Positions 1-11,550 of a stretch of DNA of 64,000 nucleotides are shown here, in pieces. The notes under the pieces were generated by a model that ran no database searches, was not told the DNA's origin, and was given only the letters and a program-made list of their open reading frames with translations. Position 1 is the stretch's first letter. The number at the start of each line of letters is the position of its first letter. Source of the DNA: Lentinus brumalis (lineage: Eukaryota; Basidiomycota; Agaricomycetes; Polyporales; Polyporaceae); NCBI GenBank assembly GCA_001792895.1, contig MARA01000034.1, positions 390,442-454,441 on the forward strand, given 5' to 3'. Made by a program: the position numbers and the translations under genes.

Positions 1-3000
1 ACTTATGTTACCTGGCGCGGATTGTCGTGGTTGCTGGCAAGGCGCGTCGGCGACTGCCGAAGACATTGTCAGCGTCTGCGTTGGGCGCCACGGTTCTTGC
101 CTCTTACGTTCATCATCCCTCCGTACACACTCTGTACCAGTCTATGCCCACCGTGCGGCATAAAAAACCGGGATATGACCTGTGAGATTGTATGTGCGCT
201 TTGAGGATACAGAAAGTTCCTTGGCGCGCGCATATAGCGACCATACGGTACATCTAAAAACTGCACTTCCTCCGTCATCATCTCCAAGGAAACTTACGCA
301 ATCTAAACCTTCAGGTACCTCCACGGATCTCCGAGACAGCCTGTTGGGTGTATGGCGATGCCAAACGCACGATACACTGATAAGCTGCGTTGTAGAGTAC
401 AGTAAGTAAGTACACCTGCTTCCTAGCGCATGCCATCGCCGGTTCCACGCTCTTCGACTCAACTGCGGTCATCATAGTGCTGTCTGGCATCCGAAGCATC
501 AGTCAGATCCGTAGCTGGTCAATGTGGCGCGATCATGAGTGCTGGAAGCCGCGAACCCCGCCGTAAGTCCTCCCGATACACTCGCCTCTTGCTCTTTCCA
601 GGCATGCCCGCGACGGACACGGTCCGAAGACAAGCTCCACACCTTGCTGGATCATGCAGCCGGTGGCGCATTGCGTGCGACTATAACCCTATTGGCATAC
701 TGTTGTCCGATCGCCGCGCTCGTTGTACGCCTTTGAAAGGCCGCCGGGTGCTGAGTATCGAAATGACACTAGCATGGCCGAGTTGGTGAGCGTCATCTTC
801 ATCTCAGCTCAAGAATTGTACTGTGCTAGGACACAACCAGGTCTATCCTATTAGGCAACATCTGAGCCCGCGTCGAATCTTGTGATCTGTGGTAAGCAAT
901 TTTCCAGTTTGATCACATCCTGTAGCTCAAGCTCCGCGACCCGCCGAACTGGAAGCTCGGCCAAGTGCGCGGTCAGATGGTCTCCGTCGACGAACAAGCT
1001 TCCGTAAGGCGCCGCGGCAAGTGTCTGGCACGGTTTCGGGGGCTGTGGGTCTGTATGTCTGTCTTTGATCCAGTGGTAGTCGTTCTTACCCGATCATGTA
1101 GCAGGGTCGCCCCTCAATCGACGTACAGGATGGACGGAATGGATGTCGCCGCCATGGTTGTGATTGCGAGACGCCTTCGATGGCTCACCATTGCCGCTCG
1201 GCAGCTAGTCTATGACTGAGCCAGACTCTCCACAACTGGCTAACATCTTCATATTCCTACAGAAATTGCCTCCGAAAGGGCCGCTATGGGGCTATCAATC
1301 TTCCTCTACAACTTACCCAGGATCCCGCCGCTACTGGGCCGTAGCCTCACAGGTGTCCTTGTATCGCCTAGATCTCGGCACTCTTGTATGTCATTTGACG
1401 TTGTCTTAACACTACTCCTGACCATCAAACCAGTGTTGTTGACAGGTCAGACTGGCTGGCTAGCTCATCCGCTCTGTGGGAACTTCAAGATCCGTCAACA
1501 ACAGGGAGGTAAGTCTATCCGTCAAATGCATGCGTTATTCTGGTCTTCTAGCTCCGGATTCGACAGCGGCTCCCCCAACCAGCCATGGCTTGCTCCCGAG
1601 CGCGATTCCGTCGTGGCTGCGCGATTAGCCTGTTTCGTCTGCCTCTGACAGGGTCAAATAAGGTGTCGAAATCGTCTGATTGTCTACGCGGCGCAGCTAG
1701 CCTGCTTGACCGGAGAATGTCACGGCGTATTTCCCCCTCGTCTTCCGCACCTACGCCGCTCGCTATGCGGAGAGCACGCCGCACGGAACACTCGACAGCC
1801 AGGCGCGCACAGGGAGATACGTAACCTGAGCGCCCGCCGCCGTGGCAGAATACAAGCTCGGCCCACGTCGGGCGCAAGCGGCGGAGAGCATGGAAGCTCC
1901 CGCCGACACCGCCCTTTGCGCCGGCCTCGACAGACTCACGGCTTCTCCCGGCTTGTCTCCCTGCAGCGGGCCCGCTCGCACTTCCAGCTGCCTGCGACAC
2001 TGCGAATCCAACGTGGCGGCTGGCTGCAGACACGTCCGGCTCTCGCGTACAAGCACGAGTCCTCGGGACCGACTGCGGCAGCCGTAGCGGACAGACGCAA
2101 GCGCAAGTGCGACGGCTGTCCAGCTGGCACCCTCTGGACTCTGCGACGCCCGGTCCAACGCGAACTCCGAGCTTGCAGGCTACTTACCTCGGTCACCGTC
2201 CATGACACGGCGACGCCGCAGCACCGACCAGCCGGGCGTTTCAGCGCCACGTTCGTGCTTCAGCCGTGGACTCACCACGCACGATGTCGGGGCCAGTACG
2301 CGTTCTATACGAAGCTTGCGGCGAAGGCATTCCTAGTCAGCGCCGTTGGGTCTTTGGTGCAGCCACAAGTCTTGGATCAAACGCGGACGAATCGTATACC
2401 CCTGCAATTCTGCGGAAGACGTCGGCGGCGGCGGCGGCGGACGGGTCGGGAGACGGCATTGCCTCCGTCGGGCAAGGCACATGTGCTGAGCCCGCTTGAT
2501 GGTGCCGGCGTCGAGCGCGGGAGCGACCGCCGCGAAGGATCCGCCCTTCTCGAGAGTCTTCTGGAACGGATCTCGAGTGCGTTTGAGGTGCGCGTTGCTG
2601 CTTTCTTTTTCTTCCATTCGGTCACCTCAGAACCCGTCTCTTAGTTTGCTCTCGTCGACGTTAGAAGTGATCACTGACCCCATTGTGTTTCAGGTAGGGA
2701 GGGCGGTCTTCCATGTCGGCACTTACAGTTAGGACAAGGGCAAGTGGCGGCTAAGCTAGCTTGGCGGCATAGTGCTTTCCTTGTCCTCCGCATGACGCGC
2801 CTGCTGAGTCTAGCGAAACGGTCCGAAAGTAGGATGGCAACTCTCTAGAGGGGCTGGCGCAGGAACCCCTTGATAGCCGTCACCTTCTTTGTGAACAAGG
2901 TGATGTCAGAAATTACCTAGTTGTCCTTTTCGTGTTCATGTAGGCCGCGTCATCGTCCCTGACGCAAGGTCATTCCAGACCCGGTCGCGGATGCCCGGAT

Positions 3001-6000
3001 GTCCCGCTCGCCATTCATCCAGGTTAGATTTGACCCGCCCCGGATCATGACAGCAGAGAGAACGGGTCGACTGCGTCCGTACTCATCCGGAGGCTCTGAT
3101 ATACCGCTACCAGGTCCGCGTGGTGCTATCGCCGGTCCTCCTCGTCGCTTGATCCCCACCCTGTTCTGCTGTACGGCGCAACACTTGCGTCCCGCATTCA
3201 ATACCATTGCTAACCATCTCCGCAGTGCATTGCCGGGAGGCTTCCATGCAACTCGCGGGCGGTCCGACGTTCCAGATAGAACTTGGCATCTTCAACAAGG
3301 TATGTCCCATGGTTAATGGAAGACACTAGACGCCGCTGACAAGCCCAGAAGCGCTTTGTTCTACGTAAACGTAGCAGGGGAAGCACGATCGCGCCGACTC
3401 TGACGCCATCCCGTCTGCGTCGAGGGTGAGGAGCAATTCTTCAGTGACGGCGTTCTCTGACCTCCTGAGCAGCCGCTCTTGTTCGATAGTTTCTGATGAC
3501 CGTTACAGACGATTCTGCACGATCAAGGAAGGCCGCGCAAGCGATTTGCAAGTGTTATCGCGACAGCGTTTGCCAGAGTCTTCCTATCGTGCCGCCACGT
3601 GTGTCACTGCGTCGCAAAGGTTCTCGTGGTCGGCCGGATTGCCTTAGGCTCTCAACGCGGCTATGGAACCCCCAGAGGCTGCAGCGTCCTCGACTCGAGC
3701 CGACCAGAAGAGTCGAGCGGGAGTCGAGTCCGTTCCAGTCGAGGTACGAACCCCTCCATTATCCGTCCGCTTCGTCGGCTTGCCCAGTTGGAAGGCACCT
3801 CTCCCCCATCCACATATGCAGGCTTCCCCTTCACGAGTGTACTGAGAAGGCTGGAACTCCGGGCCCAAGCTCGCCTAGTACCCGATGGGGCAAACCCCGG
3901 GTGTATCTCCCTTTCATGGTGCTTCCTAGAGTTCGACTTCGCAGTCCGACTGGCTCATGCATGCCGCCCTGGGGAAAGTGAAGTCCGCGGATTCTGGGAT
4001 TGAGGGTATATCTGATTGCGCGGTGTTCCTGGTGACGGCGGAGAAGTGCTCATTTCCAGGCGTGGTCGCAGGAGGTTAGTAGCTGGCAGGCGTGCGTGGT
4101 CGGACAGCCGATGTTCCGCCAGTGGGCGATATCTGTGGGTGAGCGTTCCCAGGTCGCATTCACGATGTTGGCGCGCAATTGGCTGAGAAGCTTACCTTTC
4201 TAGCACGTCGGTCACGTTCCTGACCTCCAGGTCCCAAGAACGGGATATGTGAGGAGACCCCGCTCGGCACCAAACAAGCGAATTGACAAACAAACAATCG
4301 CATTCTCATTCACGCCCACGACGTTTGGACCTGAATTTTTCACCACCATAATCCACAAGAAGACGCCGGTCGTCGGGCAAGCGTGTGCGATCTGGTGAGT
4401 CTGTTCTCCCCCACTTCGATTCATTCACTGTCAGGCAAGCTACGTTGTGGCGTGACAGGCGGCGGGATTCTACCCGGGAGGAAGACTATCTGTCCCCAGA
4501 AGGGTACAACACCATAGCATCGTGCACGAGGCTACCAGCCTCCTGACGGGGTGCGTGTAACCTAATCAGACGTCGTTTCTGCCCTGAGTCGTGATCACTC
4601 ACCTTAGCTCTTAGGTGCATTGAGTGAGGGGAAGTTCTTCTCAACGATCTTCAGGCGCGTGTAGAGCCTGAGCCGAGCAGCAGACACTGAATCCACGTCT
4701 TTCTCGAACATCAGACATTGGACATGCGCATCATTGTGACTCACTGGTTCTCAGATGAGTATCCGGCCTGGAAACCGGGTCAATATTCTATCCCAGAACT
4801 TATGCGTCCACCCGGGCGTTGATAAAACAGGGCTCCGGCTCCGACGATGGGACCTCGAAGATGCGCCAGATCAACGTCAAGATGGTCGCCCTCTACCTGG
4901 ACCGCGGGCAATTCGGGCACCCACGTCGGTTTCGATGTGCAGGTCGAGTCTCGCCCACTCTCTTCGCTTGAGCGGTGGTTGAGCGGGTCAGACGACGACG
5001 ATGAGACACGGAAAGCTTCGTTCGGCCTGTGTGCCTCCAGGGTCAGTCGCTTCCGGCCTCCGCGGAAACTCTGACCTACGGCACATAGCAAGCGTGGCGT
5101 AGGTACGTTATACCATTCGTCTATTCCCGTAGGTGACCCATCCCAGTGCATCAAGGCCCACTTTCGTTCCGGTGTGTTGTTCTAACACCGCCCATCCGCA
5201 TGGTATGATGTCGACAGGTGCGTCATACAACTTCTGTTCGGGATCCAGCTGTGGCGCTGATAGGATTCACCCGGGAATCAATCCTCTGAACAGCTATGTG
5301 GTCATTGTGCGGCAGATGCATCAAGGCTTTCTTCTGCTGTCATATGTCCCGGCTGGACCTCTTTCCCAGGTGTACCTGTAGCGCGGGCGTGCAAGACGAA
5401 TACACACGGGTCTATATTGCTGTATTGGCGAAAATGGGGCCCGTCATGGGATGAAACGTTGATCTGTCTTCCGCGGCGAACATGTCGAAGGTATGCGCCG
5501 ATGCTCAGTCCGTGATCGGTGTATTCGGTGAGCCATACACGTCAATCTCTGTTCGCTTGAGGGTTTGAGGTTCCGAGTAGTACCGCAGCCGTAAACGACG
5601 AGGCGTGGCCGAGGTGCCCGGTAGGGACTTCGGTCACTGCAGGGCATGGCTCGGAACCAGGCGGGTATCTTTGAGACTCTCATTGCATAGCGAGCGCGCA
5701 ATCCACGCTGCGAATGAGGAGCCGGTAGGCAAGCACGCGTCTGAGACCATTGGAGCTACTTGGAGTACAGGATCGTTCGAGTAGCCGTACAAATCAGTTC
5801 GTTGCTACACCAGAAGATCATACCAAAGGTGAAACCGAGCCCTCCGGGACATTGAACGAGGAGACGTACAAACAAACAAGTTGAGACTGAAGAAGTAGTG
5901 GCCCGTCTCTCACAGCGCATAACCTACTAGTACTCCTTCGTCGTACCCCCAAGAGTCATGAGCCGAGTCATGTTCGCCGGCGTCTTCTCCCCGCTCTTCG

Positions 6001-6190
6001 AAACTGCTCGCGTTGCCATCGAAGGAGAGCTCTGGCACCGGCTCTCAGTCTGAGTAGTCGCTGTCGTCAAGTAATTCCGGGGTTTGAAGTCGGTACCCGT
6101 CGGCATTTTGGATGGTCATGCAGCGTAACAAAGCATGCCTTGCTCCTCGAGGGCGCTCATGGACATTGCGCGTGTTGGGCGTCAGGGCTG
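1..6190. other. Gene-poor region, no recognisable gene
   Basis: I see no protein family, tRNA or repeat that I can name here. The longest open frames (for example 312 codons on + at 1706-2644, overlapped by 161 codons on - at 1548-2033) lie in a GC-rich patch where all frames are open, are rich in Arg/Ala/Ser/Pro and show no domain. Splice-like GTAAGT/CAG pairs are scattered but do not join frames into anything coherent. It may be decayed repeat DNA or genuine intergenic sequence. Confidence 0.5.
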
Positions 6191-6279
6191 CTATGTAAAG
6201 CTCCAGCCTGAGCTACAGCCCTCGGAGTGGGCGAGAAGGTAGCATCGAGAAGATGAATTCCTACGCAAAGGACGGAGCC

Positions 6280-7520
6280 TTAGTCGACGAATGATGGCGT
6301 ATGTGAGTGACGTACCCTCAATGACCCGGCAGTGGAAACATCGACGTTGTACAGCTGTGGGCCATATAACCCCAAGAAGATGTGCATGGTCTCCAAAGCT
6401 CTGAACTCCGGAGTGTGCAACGCGGAGATGATACCACGAAGAGCATCCAAGCGATCGACCCTCACCCGGAGGCACTTTGGCCGCGTCGTGGCGACTACGG
6501 TGTTGAGTATCGCCAGATTCTTCAAGTCGACTATATCCTGGACGCGTAGATTCACTATGTGGCATGTGAGGCCAGTGGCGTAGAGACTCGCGAGGTCCCC
6601 TGAACACTGCGCAAGCACCGTCCAACAACCTTCACGCCCCAAGTCTGGCTTCTCCCGATCCGGCGTAAACTGAGAGATGGGAGTATGAAAGACGAATGGG
6701 CGCTTGAAGCGGTTGCGCATGAGTGTGAGGGAGGTCACGTTGGGAAACATTATGGCCAACGATGCCAGGTCGGAGTGCTCGCGTGAACTTGAGTCGCAGA
6801 CCAAGCTGAGGGTTCGCACGGCGCCGTAGCACGTACGGGGATGCCCCTCTTGTTGGGGAGGTGGGGACGGTAGTATATGAGGACCGGAATCGCAGTGAAG
6901 CGTTTCCAAAGTCTGTGCATGAGAAGAGAGCGCCTCCATGAGGCACATCCAGCCTCTCTCTTGCTTAAACCTGATTTTCAACATAATGGACAAGAAGAAC
7001 ACCGTGAGGTTCACGATACCAATGCGGAGTGATCGGAGTGTGGAACAAGTCCTCGTGCCACTGCGCAGAAGGATCAAGGTGTTGACAGGGTTCATTGCGC
7101 GAAGGGAGGACGAAAGACGGTCAAATTGCAGAAGCCATTCCGCGTCGCGTAGGACCAGGCTCTCCAAGGAAAGCTGGGGGGACTCGAGTAGGCGCGAGAA
7201 CAGCTCTATAGTGTGATAGCGGTTATGCCAGGATAGTTCTGTATTTGCTCACCGAATGCGAGGTCCAGCTCGCGGAAGTGCACAAACCGCGCGCCATCCT
7301 CTGCGAAAATGAACTCTATAAAGCGGTCCACTTGATCACCCAGAAGGAGGACGACTGCGTTGTGCAGGAGGTATTTCGGGCCCTCGCGATAGTAGACATG
7401 ACATGTCTTCATGAAGGCGGAGATGGTAGAGGGAGTGGATAGAGACGTGATGTGTGTTATCATGTCGAAGGGAAGAACGAGACGTTTGCGAGAGTCGTCT
7501 ACGACCGTGGCACGATCCAA
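6280..7520 (-). pseudogene. F-box/LRR-like protein, copy 1, frameshifted
   Basis: The N-terminal part (7206-7520) reads LPFDMITHITSL...MKTCHVYYREG, a typical degenerate basidiomycete F-box start followed by a helix ending in FVHFRELDLAF. The remainder (6280-7167) is 295 codons of leucine-rich-like sequence including CSGDLASLYATGLTCHI. The two blocks are in different frames: the first hits TAG at 7206-7208, while one base over the frame continues as ELFSRLLESPQLSLESLVL, which aligns with copy 3 (KKALLRLLAHPTLSLEVLHL). No intron signal explains the shift, so a one-base loss near 7206-7212 is likely. A donor-like GTACGT follows the last block, so the true 3' end may lie in another exon near 6190-6270. 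F-box proteins of this type are presumed SCF ubiquitin-ligase substrate adaptors; the family role is known, the substrate is not. Confidence 0.6.
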
Positions 7521-7732
7521 ACTTGATGCTCGTGGTCAGACAGCTATGTCGTCAGGCAAGAGTGCGACTTCCGCGACATCTTACGCCCGTTCGGGCTCCG
7601 TTGATGGCTAGGTTGCAATCTGACATGGTTGAGGCAAGTAGGAGTCGGAAGGAATAGAGCTGTCGGCCACTATAGTATCAGCGCGCGCGGACAAGCATCG
7701 TGCGCTTCCCCACGATCACCTGGGACAACTTC

Positions 7733-8698
7733 TCACCGGCCGCAGGTCCGCCGCTCTATTCGGTTTGTGCGGGCCGTAGAACGAGGCATACTGCTTCGAA
7801 GTTCAAACTTGCTCCCCCGGTCTGTCAAAATCCATTGCACGTAGTCAACAGTTCGTGCGGCATGAACAGCGCCGTACTTCAAAGTGAGAGGATCGGAGGG
7901 GAACGGAGACAAATAGAAAGGTGGTACAGATACGTTCCTGAACGTCTGCGTATTAGCGGCGATCTTGAGTCGGTAAAGCGCACTCACCAAAGTATCATTG
8001 AGGGAGTCGTTCCGATCGCAGGGAGTGGAGCACAGCTCGAGCTCGAGGTTGCGCAACTGCTGGGCGGCGGGATGCGGCAGCACATCATCCATTCGGCCGC
8101 CCGAGACAACTGGAAGTGACCCTACGAGTTTTGGGATGAGGCGTCACATCGGACTCATGTCAACAATGACGTCGTGGAGCAACGAGCACGTCCTGTCCGA
8201 GATATGTCGTCCAGAATTCGCACAGTCGGGATGTGGCAGACGAGCCCAAGAATGAAGAGGTCAACAACGCTCCCCGAGACCTCCTGGAGTTGCTCCCAAG
8301 TGCAGGGGCCGTGGTTGTTGCAGATGCGATCCTCAATAGCTTGATCGAGGAATTTGAAGCGAAGTGACGGGGAAGAGAGAGAGCGAGGCTCGAGGTTGGG
8401 GAATGCGTGAATGTATGCGAGTGTCGCGGGCATCCATATGCTGATGTACGACGCCTTGTAGCCGTACGACGGGATAGGTAGACCATGTCGAAGTTGCCTC
8501 TGATGCCATCGAAGTCAAAATCGTATCCGCGAAGCTACCGGAGATTTTGAGACGACCGGGCGAGAGGTAGGATTGGGGTGCGATCGTCCAGGTAGTACCA
8601 CTTCTCCGTAATATGATATGGAGGGAGGCTCTCTGGAGGGAAGCGACCATAGCACGCAGCAGTGAGAGGGTGGTCACTTCTCCGCGATCGATAGCCAC
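7733..8698 (-). pseudogene. F-box/LRR-like protein, copy 2, decayed
   Basis: Three blocks in different frames make up a degraded paralogue directly upstream of copy 1. The block at 8155-8433 contains WEQLQEVSGSVVDLFILGL followed by VCHIPTVRILDDI, matching copy 1 (WTVLAQCSGDLASLYATGL then TCHIVNLRVQDIV) and copy 3 (WPELVQCSGDLRSLFYLAH). The block at 7733-8092 carries a leucine-rich stretch (QQLRNLELELCSTP), and 8333-8698 a further leucine-rich stretch. No F-box start is visible, and no splice arrangement restores one continuous frame. I read it as a fragmentary tandem duplicate, not an expressed gene. Confidence 0.5.
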
Positions 8699-8829
8699 TG
8701 TAAACTCTGTGATGGCTCGCTGTTCCCGAAACCGCGATGCCGCACGGGCGCGGCGTTCCGGGCGTATCGCGCGGGGCGACTGGTCTTCAGACGAGGCATC
8801 GCAGGCGGTCGAGGGACCTCATACGATGA

Positions 8830-9569
8830 CGAGATGGTGACCGGTGGAATGGGTCTGGCATTCGCGACGAAGCAGTCCTGCGACACCATTCACGTGGTCG
8901 CCGACAATGAAGCGGCACCAAAGACACTGCTAGACCCGGGCATGCACGGGCAACAGCTGGTGTCAGTAACAGCGTGCAAAAACGTGCGTGAGTGGCTCAC
9001 CAAGGATGCACGCTGGCAGGCAGGTGGTGTTCCACTGGTGCCCGTCACACGAGGGTGTTGAGTGGAACGAGCTGGTGGATGAGGACGCCAAGAAGGCGGC
9101 TGAACTGCTGCTGGAGCGTGATGAGTGCTCGCTGGCGCATGCCCGGCATCTGCTGGCTGTGCAGCTACTGGCGGACTGGCGCGAGGAGTACCGCTCGTCG
9201 CCGACCTACAGGGGTCAGAACTTCCTGCGACTGAAGGCGCTGGACTCACCAACACATACGTCGAACCCGGTACTCAAGACGTACGGCGAGTCCAAGTCGA
9301 CCATGGCGCGGTTCTGCCGGGCGGTCCTGAACCACGCGCCGCTCGGTTCATACCGCTGCCGTTTCTTCCCAAACGAGCCCACAGTGTGTCCCGATTGCGG
9401 GGTCCTCCAGGATCGGGCACACGTCTTGCTGAAGTGCAAGCGGTATCGCCGCTGGTAAAACTGCCGGGGCGAATTCGAGTTTTTGCAACGTGTGAGCGCA
9501 TACCGCGACCTCACCTCGTTCTTGACCGCGAACGGGAGCGCGTTCGCGTTCGTGGACGCGCCCAGCTAG
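8830..9569 (+). mobile_element. Dead LINE-type retrotransposon, RNase H end
   Basis: The frame at 8834-9059 gives VVADNEAAPKTLLDPG and then CKNVREWLTKDARWQ; the next frame (9024-9458) continues FHWCPSHEGVEWNELVDEDA, the RNase H signature W-C-P-S-H-x-G with N-E-x-x-D, and then a CCHC-like knuckle CPDCGVLQDRAHVLLKCKRY. This order is typical of the C-terminus of non-LTR retroelement polyproteins. A 4-base tandem duplication (GGCA GGCA at 9015-9022) causes the frameshift, and a TAA at 9456-9458 stops the frame, although it resumes and ends naturally at 9567-9569. No reverse transcriptase domain is present, so this is a 5'-truncated, inactivated remnant. Confidence 0.8.
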
Positions 9570-10335
9570 ATTGACCCGCGGGGACCTTATCCCCCAATGT
9601 ACGACCGTCGCATTGCCGTCCGGGCGGTGCGCGCAGAGCCCTTAGATGTCGGCGCCGTTGGCTGAGAGTACTCGCCTGCCACCGTGGATTCAGTAGAGGA
9701 CAGTAATGCCGCACCTGTACTACCTACGAGCGGGGTATAAGAGTTAGATACCAAAAACAAAAGATAGCCACTGTAAACTCGCTATAGCCTTGAACAACGA
9801 ATCCGGTTCGAGCGGCGGGTTTGGCAAATACCAGTCTCCGCATTCAACAACGCCAATGTCTCCAGCGCCAGGAGGTTGATCTTTAGTGCCTTTCGTAGTT
9901 TGCCCATACTAGTGCATGAACTCTGGAGCGAGAAAGGTGCCCTTCAGAGATCGTCAGATTGTGGAGGTAAGAAAAGCAGTATCCTAATAATGTAACTGTT
10001 ACCATGGCGCGTTCGCATCATTGTCGCGATTGTGGGACGGAACGAGGCTTCCAGGGAGGTACACAGGCATCGACGGAGATCGGCGATGCTCCTCAGGCTG
10101 CCATTGAAAGAGCGGTGAGTTTACTTATGTTCCTGCAGCTCAGAAGAGCATCCTGCATACCTCAAAGACTTCGCATATGAAGGTTATGTGCTGCGCATAC
10201 ATCGTTCGCTGAACAGGGAGTTAGGACTGACTCTTGTGTTTTCGCAGGACGGTCGGTAGGTTGAGGTCGACGGTCAGGCTATGACATATGTTGTGCGATA
10301 CTTAATGGTATATATAGTGCGTTAACCATGCATCA
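9570..10335. other. Intergenic, nothing recognised
   Basis: No open frame of interest. It separates the LINE remnant from the tRNA gene and holds several scattered stop codons in every frame. Confidence 0.5.
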
Positions 10336-10407
10336 GCCCTTATAGCTCAGTGGTAGAGCGCGCCACTCGTAATGGTGAGGTCGGTTGTTCAATCCAGCCT
10401 GAGGGCA
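10336..10407 (+). tRNA. tRNA-Thr (anticodon CGT), copy 1
   Basis: The 72 nt fold as a full cloverleaf. Acceptor GCCCTTA pairs with TGAGGGC plus discriminator A. The D stem is GCTC/GAGC around AGTGGTA. Anticodon stem CGCCA/TGGTG encloses loop CTCGTAA, so the anticodon is CGT, reading ACG (Thr). The T arm is GGTTG-TTCAATC-CAGCC. There is no intron and no encoded CCA. The A box TAGCTCAGTGG matches the pol III consensus; the B box is slightly off consensus because T-stem position 52-62 is a T-A pair. Confidence 0.93.
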
Positions 10408-10864
10408 CGACACAATAGTTATACCAATTTTTGCCTATCACTGTATCAGCGGAAACGCCGGGACGCTGGCCGTGCTTCATTCAAGCTGCCTTCAAGTTCA
10501 TGATCAGGCTCGGACCTCCTCCCACGGCCGCCACCCTGGTGTCACTGTGAGTCTGCCGATGTATGTGGTCACGGATGGCACCCATATACAGTATCAGACA
10601 GACTACTGAGATGCACGGAAGACAGCACTTGGCACCAGGATAACGACTCCAACGAATAACAACTCGAGCGTAGAAGTTTGCGGTATAACGCAGCATGCAA
10701 TCCACTACTTACAGACCCCTCGAACGTGGACAGGCGACATCCCAGCTGGACTAGTGGCACGAACACGCGCGTATGTGGACGTGAAGTTCATTATACACCT
10801 CTTCGTACCGTACGTAGGCTCCGGTAAATGCACGCTGACATTCCTGGCTTTATGCGGAGTCGTT
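10408..10864. other. Intergenic, nothing recognised
   Basis: About 450 bases between the tRNA and the 3' end of the secreted lectin-like gene. No coding sequence supported. Confidence 0.5.
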
Positions 10865-11488
10865 TCAGCCCGAGACAGGCTTCGGGTCCCAAGTCTGGAG
10901 GTGGAGAAGCGCGGGCGTGCACTTCCCAAGCGTCACCTGTCCCATACTCGCATCAGCACATCGGACGCGAAGCCGCAGCAAGAACAAAAACATGTACTCA
11001 CAGGCACGCCACGCGCCGCCCTCCCGAGCGTGATGCAGTTCCCGTCCGCGTTCGAGACCGTCGCGGGCGCCTCGTTGACCGTCCAGAGCTGCGCCTTGTC
11101 GTCGGGGTCGCAGTCCACGATGTACAGCGTCTGGTGCGAGGAGCCGGGCACGACACCCTCGGCGGTGACGCACCAGTCCGCGTACACGAGCTGTCCGGGG
11201 ACCCCAGTGCCGGACGTTACAAAGAGCGCGGTGATGTCGTGAGGGGAGCCGTCGCCTGGGAGGGCTGCGACGAGGTTGGCGTCTTGTGAGCCGGCGTCGG
11301 GTGCGAAGACGAGTGAGGTGTCTGTCAAGGGGTACTGTTAGCTATCTTTGCAAGCGGATGAGGAGAAGGGTGGGTAGCGTACTCTGGGTTGAGAAAAAGT
11401 GTGCAGCGGAGCCTGCGGGCACGAAGTCGGCCGCGACGATGGGTAGGACGGCAGCGACGGCGGAGAAGAGGGCGGCGAAGGACTTCAT
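10865..11488 (-). CDS. Secreted beta-trefoil (ricin-B-like) protein
   Basis: Three exons on the minus strand (11383-11488, 11002-11321, 10865-10936), introns of 61 and 65 bases, give a 165-residue protein. The joins are in phase (1, then 0) with donors GTACGC and GTGAGT. Residues 1-20 (MKSFAALFSAVAAVLPIVAA) are a clear signal peptide. The middle contains QTLYIVDCDPDDKAQLWTVN and DGNCITLGRAARGVP followed by VTLGKCT, resembling the Q-x-W style repeats of carbohydrate-binding beta-trefoil folds, but only one or two repeats are recognisable. The family usually binds glycans outside the cell; this one is short for a full trefoil, so ligand and even fold are inferred. It has a TATA box about 60 bases upstream of the ATG. 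Confidence 0.72.
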
Positions 11489-11543
11489 GGCGGTGATGGA
11501 TGATATGTTTTCAAAAGTAGGAAAACTGAAGTGACTCGCCGCA

Positions 11544-11550
11544 TTTTATA
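11544..11550 (-). promoter_or_regulatory. TATA box of the lectin-like gene
   Basis: TATAAAA on the minus strand, 56-62 bases upstream of the start at 11488. Confidence 0.6.

Noticed and set aside
1706..2644. 312-codon frame with RRKRKCDG, like a Zn2Cys6 core
   Set aside because: Only the short basic core is seen; the other cysteines of the zinc cluster are missing and composition explains the open frame.
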